From assembly GCA_020850695.1 (NCBI GenBank), contig JADZEF010000236.1:1-43481 (forward strand): a stretch of DNA of 43,481 bases. The letters are read 5' to 3'. This stretch comes from Planctomycetaceae bacterium. Lineage in GTDB: Bacteria > Planctomycetota > Planctomycetia > Planctomycetales > Planctomycetaceae. The notes beneath the pieces are model-generated. The model was not told the origin of the DNA, made no database searches, and worked only from the letters and a program-made list of their open reading frames with translations. Both the position numbers and the translations under genes were made by a program. Shown one piece after another: positions 9,114 to 18,289 of the stretch (positions are counted from its first letter, which is position 1; the number at the start of each line of letters is the position of its first letter).

Positions 9114-10418
9114 TCAGTTCAGCTCCGTCGTGTCCGTCGGCTCGTGGAGAACACCCAGTCCGAGTTCCTCAATCGGTTCGGCCCGGATGGCCATGCCGGG
9201 CGTCCGACGGCGCTCGACTTCGACGGTCATCGATGAGACTCCCCGAAAGATGGGGTAGGGACGCCAATGAATCGGCCCGACCAGGCTCAGCGAAGTCCAT
9301 TCCGCGAGGAGACTCCGGAAGAACTCCTCCGCAATGACGCGGGCCAGGGCGGCTCCGATGCAGAAGTGCGGTCCGTATCCAAAAGAGACGCTCCGGGATC
9401 CCGCACGAAAGATGTCGAACCGATCGGGATCATCGAAGGCCCACGGGTCGCGATTGGCGGCTCCCGTGAGCAACAACACGTTCGATCCGACGGGGAGTTC
9501 CACGTCGTGGAGCAAGAGTCTCTCATCCAGTCGTCGACCGAGAATCTGCACCGGGCTTTCCAGTCGGGCCATCTCCTCGATGACCGCGCCGATCCGATCC
9601 GGATCAGAGCGCAGCTCGTGCATGATGTGCGGATGCTGGAGCAGCAGGAAGAGCCCGTTTCCCAGCAGGTTGGTGGTTGTCTCGTGACCGGCGTTCAGCA
9701 GGCCGACGACGTTCGCGATGATCTCCGGATGAGTCAGTCTCCCCCCCACCTCTTCGGCCTGGATGAGCGTCGACAGGAGGTCGTCGCTCGGGCGCCGGCG
9801 GCGGACCGCGATCTCCTTCTCCAGGAACTCCGCCACCGCCTGCCCGGAACGGGCCGCGATCGCAGCCTGATCGCCACGGCTGCCCGAGGCGATTCCGATG
9901 AAGGCATAAATGTCGTTCGTCCAGGCCTTGAACTCGTCGAATCGCTCCGACGGCAGGCCAATGATGCGGCAGATCATCCGCGAAGGGAGCGGGTCGGCAA
10001 GCTCGCTCATCACCTCGATTCGCGAGCGATTCCGCAGCGTGTCGAGTTGCTCCTGAATCGTCGCCCGGACGACAGGACGCATCCGCTCGATCTCGCGGGG
10101 CGCAAATGCCTGGCCGATGAGCGACCGCAGCCGCGCGTGCCGCGGCCCGTCCGTCAGCAGCAGGCGAGGCTCGAGAAGCTCCCGGAGAATTCGCTTCGGC
10201 TCTTGTTGAGCGTCGGGGACGTTCCCGAGGAGCGCATCGACCCGACCCGAGCGAAACATCGGATCGCGCAGCGCATTCCAGACGTCGTCGTGTCGCGTCA
10301 ACCACCAGTAACCGGTCGGCTCGTGCCAGTAGACCGGCGCCTCTTCCTGGAGACGGCGATAAGTGGGGTACGGGTCGCGGATGAAGTCGGCGTCCATGAC
10401 GTTGAAGCGAGAGTCCAC
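9114..10418 (-). CDS. Cytochrome P450
   Basis: About 434 residues, a normal length for a soluble bacterial P450. All core motifs are present: the I-helix oxygen-binding motif 'AGHETT', the K-helix ExxR as 'EMAR', a 'NRDPWAFDDPDRFD' region before the heme, and the cysteine heme-ligand loop 'FGYGPHFCIG'. It should catalyse oxygen insertion into a small organic substrate using a separate ferredoxin system; none is encoded nearby and the substrate cannot be predicted. The chosen start is the GTG at 10418, preceded by GGAG at 7 nt; the ATG at 10397 is an alternative. The frame is open further upstream but encodes no P450 sequence there. Confidence 0.9.
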   Translation of the reverse strand: MDSRFNVMDADFIRDPYPTYRRLQEEAPVYWHEPTGYWWLTRHDDVWNALRDPMFRSGRVDALLGNVPDAQQEPKRILRELLEPRLLLTDGPRHARLRSLIGQAFAPREIERMRPVVRATIQEQLDTLRNRSRIEVMSELADPLPSRMICRIIGLPSERFDEFKAWTNDIYAFIGIASGSRGDQAAIAARSGQAVAEFLEKEIAVRRRRPSDDLLSTLIQAEEVGGRLTHPEIIANVVGLLNAGHETTTNLLGNGLFLLLQHPHIMHELRSDPDRIGAVIEEMARLESPVQILGRRLDERLLLHDVELPVGSNVLLLTGAANRDPWAFDDPDRFDIFRAGSRSVSFGYGPHFCIGAALARVIAEEFFRSLLAEWTSLSLVGPIHWRPYPIFRGVSSMTVEVERRRTPGMAIRAEPIEELGLGVLHEPTDTTELN

Positions 10419-10534
10419 GGTGCGTCTCCGGAAACAGAGGAACTTCGATCCCGTCAGCTCAGGGCGCGGAGAATGAGAAAGCCGCCGCGCCCGAGTGCCG
10501 CGGCGTTGTCGAGGAACAAGCCCAGCGGCCCGAC

Positions 10535-12382
10535 TCACTTCGCGAGTTCCCGTTCGAACACCAGCCGGTAGATGGCCGCCTGGTATTTCGGCGTGCTGAT
10601 CCGCACGGCCAGGATCCCCTCCTCGTCTCGTGTCTCCGCCTCGCCCGCAAGGAGATCGTTTCCCTTCGCGCCGGCCGCATAGTCGCGATGTATCCGGCAG
10701 TGCCATTTCCCCGGGGCGAGCTTCAGAGGCAGGACGGACGAATCGACTCGGGTGATCGCGGAGCCCTTTCCGATCGTCGGTGGAATCGGGTTCGCGGGGT
10801 CATAGAAGGGATGGTGCAGACGACCGGAGAGGAAGACGTGCGGGCCGATCAGGCTGTAATAGCCGGGGGGCGGTCCCAACGTGTAGGAGAGCTGCAGGCC
10901 GCGAACAACGGGCCCGCTCTTTGCTGCCGCCTCGGGGAGAATTGCGCTTCCCGCCGGGAGCGTCGTGCCAAGCACGTTCTTCGTCGCCGCCTCGCTCAGC
11001 AGCCGCGTCTCGAAGATCCCTTCGGCCCAGATCCCGACGGTGAACCGCTCACGTGGATGGGCTGCCTGGTCCTGCTTCGAGAAGTCGGGTTGGTCGCCCG
11101 GATGGTGCGGGAAGAGGGGCCGATTTTTGAGGACAACGGAAAATGCGATGCGCGTCAGCTCTTTCCCCTGCCGGCGTGCGCAGAGTTCGATCGTCAACAC
11201 GCCCTGCGTCGCGTCCCCGACATGGATGGTCGTGTTCTCGTACAGCGGGGGAAGGAGCAGTCCCGCTTCGGAGTCGGTGAGTTGGAGGTCGTCGCGCCGC
11301 ACCTGGCGCGATTCCCCGTTTCGCAGGTGCAGTTCGTAGATCTCGTTGGGAATCGTGTTGATCCATTCGACGTCGGAGAGTCGCGTCCCGTCGTACGGAA
11401 TGAGGACGGCATCCTTCCTCGAGCTGCGCATCCCCCCTTTGGCGCCCGACTTCGTGCCGCGGCGCAGGTGAAGCGAGACGGGTTCCTGCGATGCGCCGTA
11501 AGGTGAGATGCGAAGCGTTACGGTTCCGGCGTCCTTCGGAGCGTCGGCCTGGATGGACCGGGTCTGTCCGGCCGAGTGAACGATCAGCTCGATCTGTTCC
11601 GGGACCTCGCCGCCGTCCGCCGGCAGCACTTCCGCTTCGAACGCATACGGAGCGAACCGGTCGTTCCAGTCGATGTGGGCCTCTTTCAGAGAAAGTCGCG
11701 GCTCCTTGAGGAACTCGGCGATCTGGTTGGCGGCGAGCGCGAACCCGATGTTCTGCACGGATCCTTCGATCCGCCATGTGACGATGCCGGCCACGCGTCC
11801 ATCGTCGAGAAACAGTGGCCCGCCGCTGTTTCCCCGGTTGACGGCCGCGTCGGTCTGGATGGCGAAGAGGGTCCCGGCCGACTTTCGCAGCGACGAGATC
11901 ACTCCCTTGCTCAGGCTCACCGAAGGGTTCTCGCCTCCCGAAGGGATCGGTCCCAGCGGGAAGCCGAGAATGCGGATGTCCTCGCCGAGCTTGATCTGGC
12001 TGACGTCCTTGACCAGATCGAGCGGCGTGAATTCCGCCCTCTTCTCCTTTATGTCGGCCTGGAGCAGGGCGAGATCCCGCGAGACGTTCGAGTGGATGAC
12101 TCGCGCCGGGATTTGACGCTCCGTCTCTCCCTCGCCGCTTCCGACGATCAAGGTGAGTGGCCGGCTTCGCCCAGGCTGTCCGAGGACGTGCGCGTTCGTC
12201 AGGAAGAGGCCCTCCTTGCCGATGCAGAACGCGGTTCCAAGCCCGTGCCCTCCGCTTGTGACATAGGCCGTCGCCGACACGGCCTTCTCGATGGGAGAGG
12301 CGGCGTGCGCCGCGACGCCGGTCAGCGGCACGTTCGCGAGAAGAATGCAGACCCAGGCAAACGAATGTCGGCGTTCGTTCAT
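10535..12382 (-). CDS. Secreted HtrA-like serine protease with long unknown C-terminal region
   Basis: 615 residues. Signal peptide about 1-27 ('..LTGVAAHAA'). Trypsin-like domain about 30-230 with H65 ('LTNAHVLG'), D103 ('SRDLALLQ') and S186 ('GNSGGPL'), the pattern of Do/DegP-type proteases. Instead of a PDZ domain, about 380 residues of beta-rich, family-unassigned sequence follow, which may bind substrates or partners. 'AAGGAG' lies 7 nt before the ATG at 12382 and fixes the start. The gene starts 34 bp after the ceramidase-like gene and is followed by the P450 gene after 116 bp, so co-transcription is plausible. Exported protein processing or quality control is the likely role. Confidence 0.85.
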   Translation of the reverse strand: MNERRHSFAWVCILLANVPLTGVAAHAASPIEKAVSATAYVTSGGHGLGTAFCIGKEGLFLTNAHVLGQPGRSRPLTLIVGSGEGETERQIPARVIHSNVSRDLALLQADIKEKRAEFTPLDLVKDVSQIKLGEDIRILGFPLGPIPSGGENPSVSLSKGVISSLRKSAGTLFAIQTDAAVNRGNSGGPLFLDDGRVAGIVTWRIEGSVQNIGFALAANQIAEFLKEPRLSLKEAHIDWNDRFAPYAFEAEVLPADGGEVPEQIELIVHSAGQTRSIQADAPKDAGTVTLRISPYGASQEPVSLHLRRGTKSGAKGGMRSSRKDAVLIPYDGTRLSDVEWINTIPNEIYELHLRNGESRQVRRDDLQLTDSEAGLLLPPLYENTTIHVGDATQGVLTIELCARRQGKELTRIAFSVVLKNRPLFPHHPGDQPDFSKQDQAAHPRERFTVGIWAEGIFETRLLSEAATKNVLGTTLPAGSAILPEAAAKSGPVVRGLQLSYTLGPPPGYYSLIGPHVFLSGRLHHPFYDPANPIPPTIGKGSAITRVDSSVLPLKLAPGKWHCRIHRDYAAGAKGNDLLAGEAETRDEEGILAVRISTPKYQAAIYRLVFERELAK

Positions 12383-12416
12383 GTCAGTCTCCTTAATGAT
12401 GATGATGACGGTCAGT

Positions 12417-13067
12417 TCAAATCGATCGAGTTCGCAGGGCCGCAACGTGCAGGACCCAGGCCCGCATCGCGAGGTAGAGCACGGCCCCATTGAGCAGATG
12501 CCAGAGAAAATGTGTCCCCACGGCGAATGGCACGGATCGGTCGAGCGACCGCGCGACAATCGCTGCGCAAAAGACCGAGGCGGCCGCCAGAAGAAGCCAC
12601 GGCTCAGGCTGGGATCGCAGCACGGCCACCACGCCGTACGCGGCCACTGCAATCAGCGCGGGGAAATAGAAGAGAGAGCCGTTGAGCGGTCGATGCAGCG
12701 GCATCGCAGCGAACGAGAGTCCGATGACGAGAACGATGATGCCCGCCGTTGCCGTGGCGCTGAACTGAAGCATCGACCGGCCCGCCAGCCACAGGAACGC
12801 GACCTGAAACAGTGCGATCGGCACGATGTCGAGCCACATCGTCCAGCGGTTGACCAGCGTATGGAACAGGAAGCTGCCGCAGCCGATCGCCGCGGCCAGG
12901 ACGAGGAGCGTCCAGGTCCCTTCCGTCAGCACCCCACGCCGCGCGGCGAGGTGCCATGCGGCGATGGCCGCAATGAGAAATGAGGCGTTTGTCACCGCGT
13001 TCACCGGCTCGGCCCAGAAGCCGGGATGACCGCATCGTTCGCGATAGAGATGGAGAAGCGAGTTCAT
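12417..13067 (-). CDS. Ceramidase-like integral membrane protein (CREST superfamily)
   Basis: 216 residues with about seven predicted transmembrane helices. Signature pieces of the alkaline ceramidase/CREST hydrolases are seen: the N-terminal 'YRERCG-PGFWAEP(V/L)N' equivalent, 'GSFLFHT..NRWTMWLD' with a conserved S-H-D arrangement, and the C-terminal 'HFLWHLLNG'. The histidines and aspartate would hold a catalytic zinc. Family members hydrolyse amide bonds of ceramides or are of unknown substrate in bacteria. The gene lies 16 bp after the alpha/beta hydrolase and 34 bp before the protease on the same strand. No clear Shine-Dalgarno is visible; the start is set by the conserved N-terminus. Confidence 0.8.
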   Translation of the reverse strand: MNSLLHLYRERCGHPGFWAEPVNAVTNASFLIAAIAAWHLAARRGVLTEGTWTLLVLAAAIGCGSFLFHTLVNRWTMWLDIVPIALFQVAFLWLAGRSMLQFSATATAGIIVLVIGLSFAAMPLHRPLNGSLFYFPALIAVAAYGVVAVLRSQPEPWLLLAAASVFCAAIVARSLDRSVPFAVGTHFLWHLLNGAVLYLAMRAWVLHVAALRTRSI

Positions 13068-13083
13068 CGGAAGATCCGTGATG

Positions 13084-14040
13084 TCAGCGAAAGAGGGAGG
13101 AATTCATCGACCAGAGGCTCGATTCGATGGCCGCGCGGAGTCGCGTTTCTTCGTCAACGGTTTGCGGCTCGACACGCGGCCCCGCGCCGAGATGCTTCTC
13201 GAGAAACTGCAGTGTCCGTGCGTCGGATTCCTGGGACCGTGCGATGTGTGAAGCGCCGGGAACAATGAAGAGGGTCGCTTCGCTCTCGACGGCAAGCACG
13301 GACTCAGCCGCATGGCGCGCCGAATCGAGCGGCACGACCGTGTCTTTCTCTCCGTGAATGAAGAGCGTCGGAGGAAAGCCGTGCGACGGCCTGGTGCTCT
13401 CGAACAGCCCACCCCAGTTGACGACGACGGCGCGCGGGTCGGCGACGCGTTCGTCGTGGATTGCCGTGGCGGCCGCCGAGCGGGCGACAAAGCCACCCAG
13501 CGAGTTCCCGTCCAAAGCGATTCGCGTTCGATCGACGTCCGACCGCGCCGCGATGGCGTTGAGCGACTCCGCGACGACCCCCGTCCAGCGCGCCGCGTCG
13601 CGCCGGCAGACGGCGTCGATCTCCTTGACGTCGAGATCGCCGTCCTCTCGAAGGAACCAGAGGTCGTCGTAGTCGCCTCCGTCAAAGTAGTGGACGAAGA
13701 AGACGGCGTATCCCTGGTCGGCAAGCCAGCGCGCCGTGCGATAGTGAGCGGAACGGTAGCGCGCGGCCCCTTCGACGCCATGCAGCAGAACGACGGCGGG
13801 ATGCGACCCGGCGCTTCGGGCATGGGCGGCGGGAAGAAACGCCTCGACCTGGATGGTGCACCGCACACCGTCGACGTCCGCGGGAACGACAAAGCGCTCG
13901 GTCGGCTGGAGTTGAAGCGCGTGCCATCCGAACCAGGCGCTGCTCAGGACAAGGGAAGCGAGGAGTGTTGCCAGAATGACGCCGCGCCGTCGAAATCGGG
14001 GTGGCTTCGATGACTTCAAAAGAGGAACGCCATGCGACAC
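13084..14040 (-). CDS. Membrane-anchored alpha/beta hydrolase (dienelactone hydrolase type)
   Basis: 318 residues. An N-terminal basic stretch and a hydrophobic helix (about 20-38) suggest a signal anchor. The hydrolase domain shows 'VVLLHG' (oxyanion strand), nucleophile S180 in 'GNSLGG', acid D233 in 'HGEKDTVVP' and H265 in 'GASHIA'. This makes an active esterase or related hydrolase likely; the substrate is not known. It is the first gene of a five-gene minus-strand series. Placement next to a ceramidase-like protein hints at lipid or ester metabolism, which is inference only. The promoter should lie in the 178-bp gap shared with the divergent sigma-54 activator. Confidence 0.8.
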   Translation of the reverse strand: MSHGVPLLKSSKPPRFRRRGVILATLLASLVLSSAWFGWHALQLQPTERFVVPADVDGVRCTIQVEAFLPAAHARSAGSHPAVVLLHGVEGAARYRSAHYRTARWLADQGYAVFFVHYFDGGDYDDLWFLREDGDLDVKEIDAVCRRDAARWTGVVAESLNAIAARSDVDRTRIALDGNSLGGFVARSAAATAIHDERVADPRAVVVNWGGLFESTRPSHGFPPTLFIHGEKDTVVPLDSARHAAESVLAVESEATLFIVPGASHIARSQESDARTLQFLEKHLGAGPRVEPQTVDEETRLRAAIESSLWSMNSSLFR

Positions 14041-14153
14041 GGGGAGTTCTCCTGGCGAAAGTAGACGATTTGAGGGTCAGTTCTCCGTCTCGATCGCCGT
14101 TCTCCTGAAGCAGTCGTCGTGCCACATGCAGCGGGTAACTCGTAAGGCGTTTA

Positions 14154-14168
14154 TGGGCAATTTCTTGC
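14154..14168 (+). promoter_or_regulatory. Candidate sigma-54 (-24/-12) promoter
   Basis: TGGGCAATTTCTTGC matches the -24 TGG and the -12 TTGC elements at exactly the right distance (GG at positions 2-3, GC at 14-15), but the middle CACG is not conserved. It lies about 50 bp before the sigma-54 activator gene. The position suggests autoregulation. One match of this quality can arise by chance. Confidence 0.3.
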
Positions 14169-14218
14169 GTCTCAGAGTCCAATCTGATTCAATGAGCCGC
14201 AATGCCATAATCTGACAG

Positions 14219-15874
14219 ATGGCGCCACAGATTATCAGTCACGTGTTAGGATCTGACATGGCTGGGCCACTGTTCGAAGCGATCGATGCGGAGTTCGCAG
14301 CCGATTTCGCGAAATACCTTTACCTCAACCCATTTGAGGAAGAGGCGTCCGTTGCCGCCCGTCGACGGCTCGCCACGATGGACCTCGGACTCTCCGACGA
14401 AGAGGAACGCCGGCCCCCAGTTCCGGACGTGCAGCGGCCCGGCATCGACCGGGTGGTGCGCCGCGTCGAAGCGCTCCTCGGACGTCTGAGAGAACGCATC
14501 CAGGCAGGCGCGTCTCCGCAGGGCTACGAAGAGCAGCGCCGCCTCGAAGCGCTGATTACGGGAGCCGTCTCGTTCCGCCACTTCGAAGGCCGGAGACCAA
14601 TTCGGGAGGCGGGCGACGGAACCCACCGAGTCCCCTCATACCGCGCGTTCCTCGAAGGCTTTCGAGAGTTCACCTCCCTCGGGTGCGAGTTGTCGGAGTT
14701 CTTTCGCAAGCCGGCGCACGCCTTCGCCGTCTACTTCCAGCTCTTCCGCAGCTTCGATTTGATCTTCGAGCTCGTCCGCGGCAATTCGCGGCCGGTGCGG
14801 CGGCTGCGCGCTGAGATCTGGCACTCGATCTTCCCGCACGAGCTGCAGCTCTATGGCTCTCTCCTTTACGACCGGATGCACGACGTCACGACGCTGATCC
14901 TCGGACCCTCGGGAACCGGCAAGGAACTCGTCGCCACGGCGATCGGTTTGTCCCGCTACATCCCCTTTGATGCGAAGCGGGAACGATTCACCGAACCGCT
15001 GGCCGGCGCATTCCATCCGGTCAACCTGTCGGCGATGCCGCGCGACCTCATCGAGTCGGAGATGTTCGGGCACTGCGCTGGAGCCTTCACAGGAGCGGTG
15101 AAGGACCGTGAGGGCTGGTTTGAGAAATGCGATCTCGGCCACGCGGTCTTTCTCGACGAGATCGGAGAACTCGACGAATCAGTGCAGGTGAAGCTGTTGC
15201 GCGTGCTTCAGAGCCGGGAGTTCTACCGCGTCGGAGAGAGCGAACCGCGGCGGTTCGCGGGCAAAGTGATCGCCGCGACCAATCGCGACCTGGGGCGCGA
15301 GATTGCCGCGGGCCGGTTCCGGCAGGACCTCTTCTATCGCCTCTGCTCGGACCTCGTGAAGACGCCTTCATTGCGGGAGCAACTCGATGACTGCCCGGAC
15401 GATTTGCCGTTCCTCGTGCGATTGATCGCGACGAAGTGCCTCGGCGAACGGGCCTGGCCCGAACAGATCGATTGGCTGGCGGGGCTCACGGTGCGCTGGA
15501 TCGAATCGTCTCCCGAACTGGGAACGGACTACGAGTGGCCCGGAAACTTCCGTGAACTCGAGCAGTGCGTGCGGAACGTCATGGTCCGGGGCGAATACCA
15601 CCCACAGCCCATCCCGATCCTGCCGACGGGAGTCGAGGACGCGGTGTCGCTTCCCAAGCCGAATCGCAGGTCTCCGCTCGAGCGTTTGTTTGCCCGAATT
15701 CGCGCCACCGATATGACGCTCGATGAGTTGCTGGAGAACTACTGCTCTCTCGTCTTCGCCCGCTCGTCACACCTGACTGAAGCGGCCCGCCGGCTCGGAA
15801 AGCACCGGACGACAATCCAGAACCGCATCAAGCCAGAGTTGGTCGAACAATACTCAGACGCTTCAAGGCCGTGA
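14219..15874 (+). CDS. Sigma-54-dependent transcriptional activator without receiver domain
   Basis: 551 residues. The first ~215 residues match no sensor family that I recognise. The AAA+ domain (about 222-465) has Walker A 'GPSGTGKE' (229-236), the sigma-54 contact loop 'GAFTGA' (288-293), Walker B 'AVFLDE' (309-314) and the arginine-containing 'ATNRDL' and 'FRQDLFYRL' segments. A Fis-type helix-turn-helix is near the C-terminus ('LTEAARRLGKHRTTIQNRI'). It should drive open-complex formation at sigma-54 promoters in response to an unknown signal. Met 14 (14258) is an alternative start. The gene is divergent from the hydrolase operon, which is a candidate target. There is no partner histidine kinase, fitting the absence of a receiver. 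Confidence 0.9.
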   Translation: MAPQIISHVLGSDMAGPLFEAIDAEFAADFAKYLYLNPFEEEASVAARRRLATMDLGLSDEEERRPPVPDVQRPGIDRVVRRVEALLGRLRERIQAGASPQGYEEQRRLEALITGAVSFRHFEGRRPIREAGDGTHRVPSYRAFLEGFREFTSLGCELSEFFRKPAHAFAVYFQLFRSFDLIFELVRGNSRPVRRLRAEIWHSIFPHELQLYGSLLYDRMHDVTTLILGPSGTGKELVATAIGLSRYIPFDAKRERFTEPLAGAFHPVNLSAMPRDLIESEMFGHCAGAFTGAVKDREGWFEKCDLGHAVFLDEIGELDESVQVKLLRVLQSREFYRVGESEPRRFAGKVIAATNRDLGREIAAGRFRQDLFYRLCSDLVKTPSLREQLDDCPDDLPFLVRLIATKCLGERAWPEQIDWLAGLTVRWIESSPELGTDYEWPGNFRELEQCVRNVMVRGEYHPQPIPILPTGVEDAVSLPKPNRRSPLERLFARIRATDMTLDELLENYCSLVFARSSHLTEAARRLGKHRTTIQNRIKPELVEQYSDASRP

Positions 15875-15900
15875 TGACGGCGAGGAAGCGGGCGATCTGC

Positions 15901-16055
15901 GTCGGTCGCATCGACAGATCCAACATTTTTCGGACCGTTGTGTGCGTGGCTGCTCACGACCGACTCAGCAGCAGGAAGACGCTTCGCGTTCGGGCGATTT
16001 CACCGAAGCGTGCAGACACGTCCCGGAAACCATCAAGGTTTCGGACTGATGCAGG
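15901..16055 (+). repeat. Dispersed intergenic repeat, copy B
   Basis: This begins 'GTCGGTCGCATCGACAG', continues 'TGCTCACGACCG..CAGCAG' and 'AAGACGCTTCG', and contains 'CGGGCGATTTCACCGAAGCG' plus 'TGCAGAC', as in copies A and C. It is the most diverged of the three near-full copies at its 5' end. It sits directly after the sigma-54 activator. Confidence 0.65.
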
Positions 16056-16084
16056 GACGATCTGACTGTGCGCGTGCCGGTTTC

Positions 16085-17056
16085 AATCGGCTCATTTAGC
16101 AGGCTCGGCATGTCTTCGATGCAGTGTTTCGACGGGAGATTCTCCAAAGAGCGTGCGGTAAGCGCCCGCGAACTCGCCAAGGTGCCAGAATCCCCATCGC
16201 AATGCGACGCTGGCCACGGAACCCCGCTCGCGCCGGCGGCTGCCAGTTCGCATCGGATCGCCGACAATCTGCGTCGGCGGAGATAGGCCGTGGGCGTCAT
16301 ATTCAGGATCTCGCGAAATGCATACTGAAGCGTCCTCTCGCTCACATCACAGTGCTCGCAAAGCTCTTGGTGGAGACATTCTGAGCATGCCGATCGTGGA
16401 GGTATTCCTCGGCTCGCGCGACGATGTGCTTGTGTCGGAAGAATCTACCGCAGGGTTCGGGCGTCTGCTCGCCACCGGTTGCGGCACTGACGATGAGCGA
16501 TTGGAGTTCGTCGCGCGCAGACGTGGCTGCATCGGCCGCGAGCGGCCGCCCGGTTGTCATGAATTCGACCAGCGCCGCGAGCTTGCGGTTCAACTTTCTG
16601 GCGAGGGCGGGTCGCGGGTTGACGACTCCCCGATTGCGGTGCGATGGAGCGAGCGCCGCCACAGATCTTTCCCAGATCGCGGGCGGCACGATCAGGTCAG
16701 CATAAAGTGCGACCCGGTGACCGTGGCGTCCGCCTCGGTCTTGGGCGGGCAAAGTAGGAGCGAACCGGGCCGGGCCTCCACGCCCCAGAATCGCCCGGTT
16801 CGCGGCATCTCGATCAGCACACCCAGCGCATAACCGACGGGGTTGAAGCACCCGCGCGTGGACGGGAGTGTCGGTTCGCCCGAAGCCCAGCAGCGCGGAC
16901 CCCAGGCCCACGTAGCCGAGGGTCACCGTCATCACTCCCCGACCCAGCTGAAAGTGGTCGAGGTTGCTCCCCTTTCACGGCGTCGTTGAGGCTTTCAATC
17001 CCGTCAATTTCGCGGACCGCACAGGGGGCGACTGAGGGAGGCGGATGATCTGGCAT
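16085..17056 (-). pseudogene. AraC-family regulator, multiply frameshifted
   Basis: Pieces in successive frames of the minus strand assemble into an AraC-type regulator. The start is 'MPDHPPPSVAPCAVREIDG' at 17056. A frameshift at a G4 run near 16945 gives 'VMTVTLGYVGLGSALL', followed by pieces around 'ALGVLIEMPRTGRFWG' and 'DLIVPPAIWERSVAAL'. Further on come 'QELCEHCDVSERTLQYAFRE' and 'MTPTAYLRRRRL', the first recognition helix region, and after another shift 'GSVASVALRWGFWHLGEFAG' and 'AYRTLFGESP', the second helix-turn-helix. At least four frameshifts are needed, so no functional protein is expected. Its N-terminus lies 225 bp before the divergent SnoaL-type gene. Confidence 0.7.
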
Positions 17057-17280
17057 CGTGAAGATCGCTTCAAATTGCCGAAAACCGATAGCATTTTCGA
17101 AACAGATTTGAAGAATGGGCTCCACTTGGGCGCCCGACCGTTCGCGTCCGGCCCATGAGACATCCCCGCGCGACGTCATTCTGTCAATTCTGACGCGGGG
17201 AAGCTGCCCATCCCTTCGACAGCGATCCACTCACTCCCGTTTCGAAGCACGCCGTTTTCTCGACTCCGAGGTGCCTCTTG

Positions 17281-18225
17281 ATGCCATTCCGTAAGTCCCG
17301 CGTTGTTTTCCTGCTTGTGACCGGAGCGGTGCTCCACGGCACGACGGCGATGAGCCAGGAAAAGCCGAGTGAATCCGCCAAGTCGGGCAGCGCTCGACCA
17401 CAAGCCGAGGAGTCGCGAAAGGAAGAACGTGAGGCGATTCGAAAGAACCTCGGTTCTTTGATCAAGGCATTCGAAGCCCGCGACTCGAAGGCGCTGGCCT
17501 CGCACTGGACCGAGGAAGGAGAGTATCGGAACGATGCGAGCGTGTCGCTCCGGGGGCGTGCGGAGATCGAAGCCGCGTTTGCCGCATTGTTCGCCGCGAC
17601 GCCGGAGATCTCGGCCGAGATTCATCCCGGAGAGCTGCGGTTTCTTTCGCGCGATACGGCCGTCGGTGAAGGAACGGTCAAGGTCCGTCGCGGAGCCGCC
17701 GAGGCTTCGACAAGCGCGAAGTATACGAGTCTTCTGGTGCGCGAGGATGGCCACTGGCGTCTGGCTCAGTTGTCGGAAACGAAGAACGACAAAGTCACCA
17801 TCGCGGATCTGGGCTGGCTCGTCGGCGAATGGAAATCGACGCCGCAGCAGGGAGCCGAGATTCGGACCACGTATTCGTGGGCGCCGAGCCGGAAGTTCCT
17901 CAAAGTCGAGTTCTCCCTCAAGGAGAAGGATCTCGAATTGGCGGGGTCGCAGGTTCTGGGAGTGGCTCCGTCGACGGGAAACATTCGCTCGTGGACGTTC
18001 GAAGGGGACGGAGGGGTCGCCGAAGGTGACTGGAGCCGCGACGGGGATCACTGGGTGATCGAGGCGAGTGGAACCTTGGCCGACGGGACGACGATCACCG
18101 AGACCAACATCCTGCGGCGCGTCGACGCGGACACCTTCACCTGGCAATCGATCAATCGCTTTCTCGGCGACGACGAGATTGACGACCTGCCTCCCGTCAA
18201 AGTGACGCGGGTCAAGTCGAAGTAG
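17281..18225 (+). CDS. Secreted SnoaL/DUF4440-type protein
   Basis: 314 residues with a signal peptide (about 1-24, '..HGTTAMSQ'). Residues ~45-165 look like a SgcJ/EcaC (DUF4440, NTF2-like) fold: 'LIKAFEARDSKALASHW', 'RGRAEIEAAF' and 'LVREDGHWRLAQ'. A second beta-rich domain (~175-310) begins 'WLVGEWKST' and resembles the lipocalin-like companions of such proteins. No catalytic residues can be assigned; such domains often bind small ligands. The ATG at 17281 has GAGG 10 nt upstream and is preferred over the TTG three bases before. It is the first gene of a plus-strand set with the surface protein (65 bp later) and sulfatase 1, an arrangement often seen in planctomycetes. Confidence 0.75.
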   Translation: MPFRKSRVVFLLVTGAVLHGTTAMSQEKPSESAKSGSARPQAEESRKEEREAIRKNLGSLIKAFEARDSKALASHWTEEGEYRNDASVSLRGRAEIEAAFAALFAATPEISAEIHPGELRFLSRDTAVGEGTVKVRRGAAEASTSAKYTSLLVREDGHWRLAQLSETKNDKVTIADLGWLVGEWKSTPQQGAEIRTTYSWAPSRKFLKVEFSLKEKDLELAGSQVLGVAPSTGNIRSWTFEGDGGVAEGDWSRDGDHWVIEASGTLADGTTITETNILRRVDADTFTWQSINRFLGDDEIDDLPPVKVTRVKSK

Positions 18226-18289
18226 TCATTGGACCTGACGATCGCAATCAGGCCGTTTCCGCGATATCACCCTGACCAGAGATTAACCC

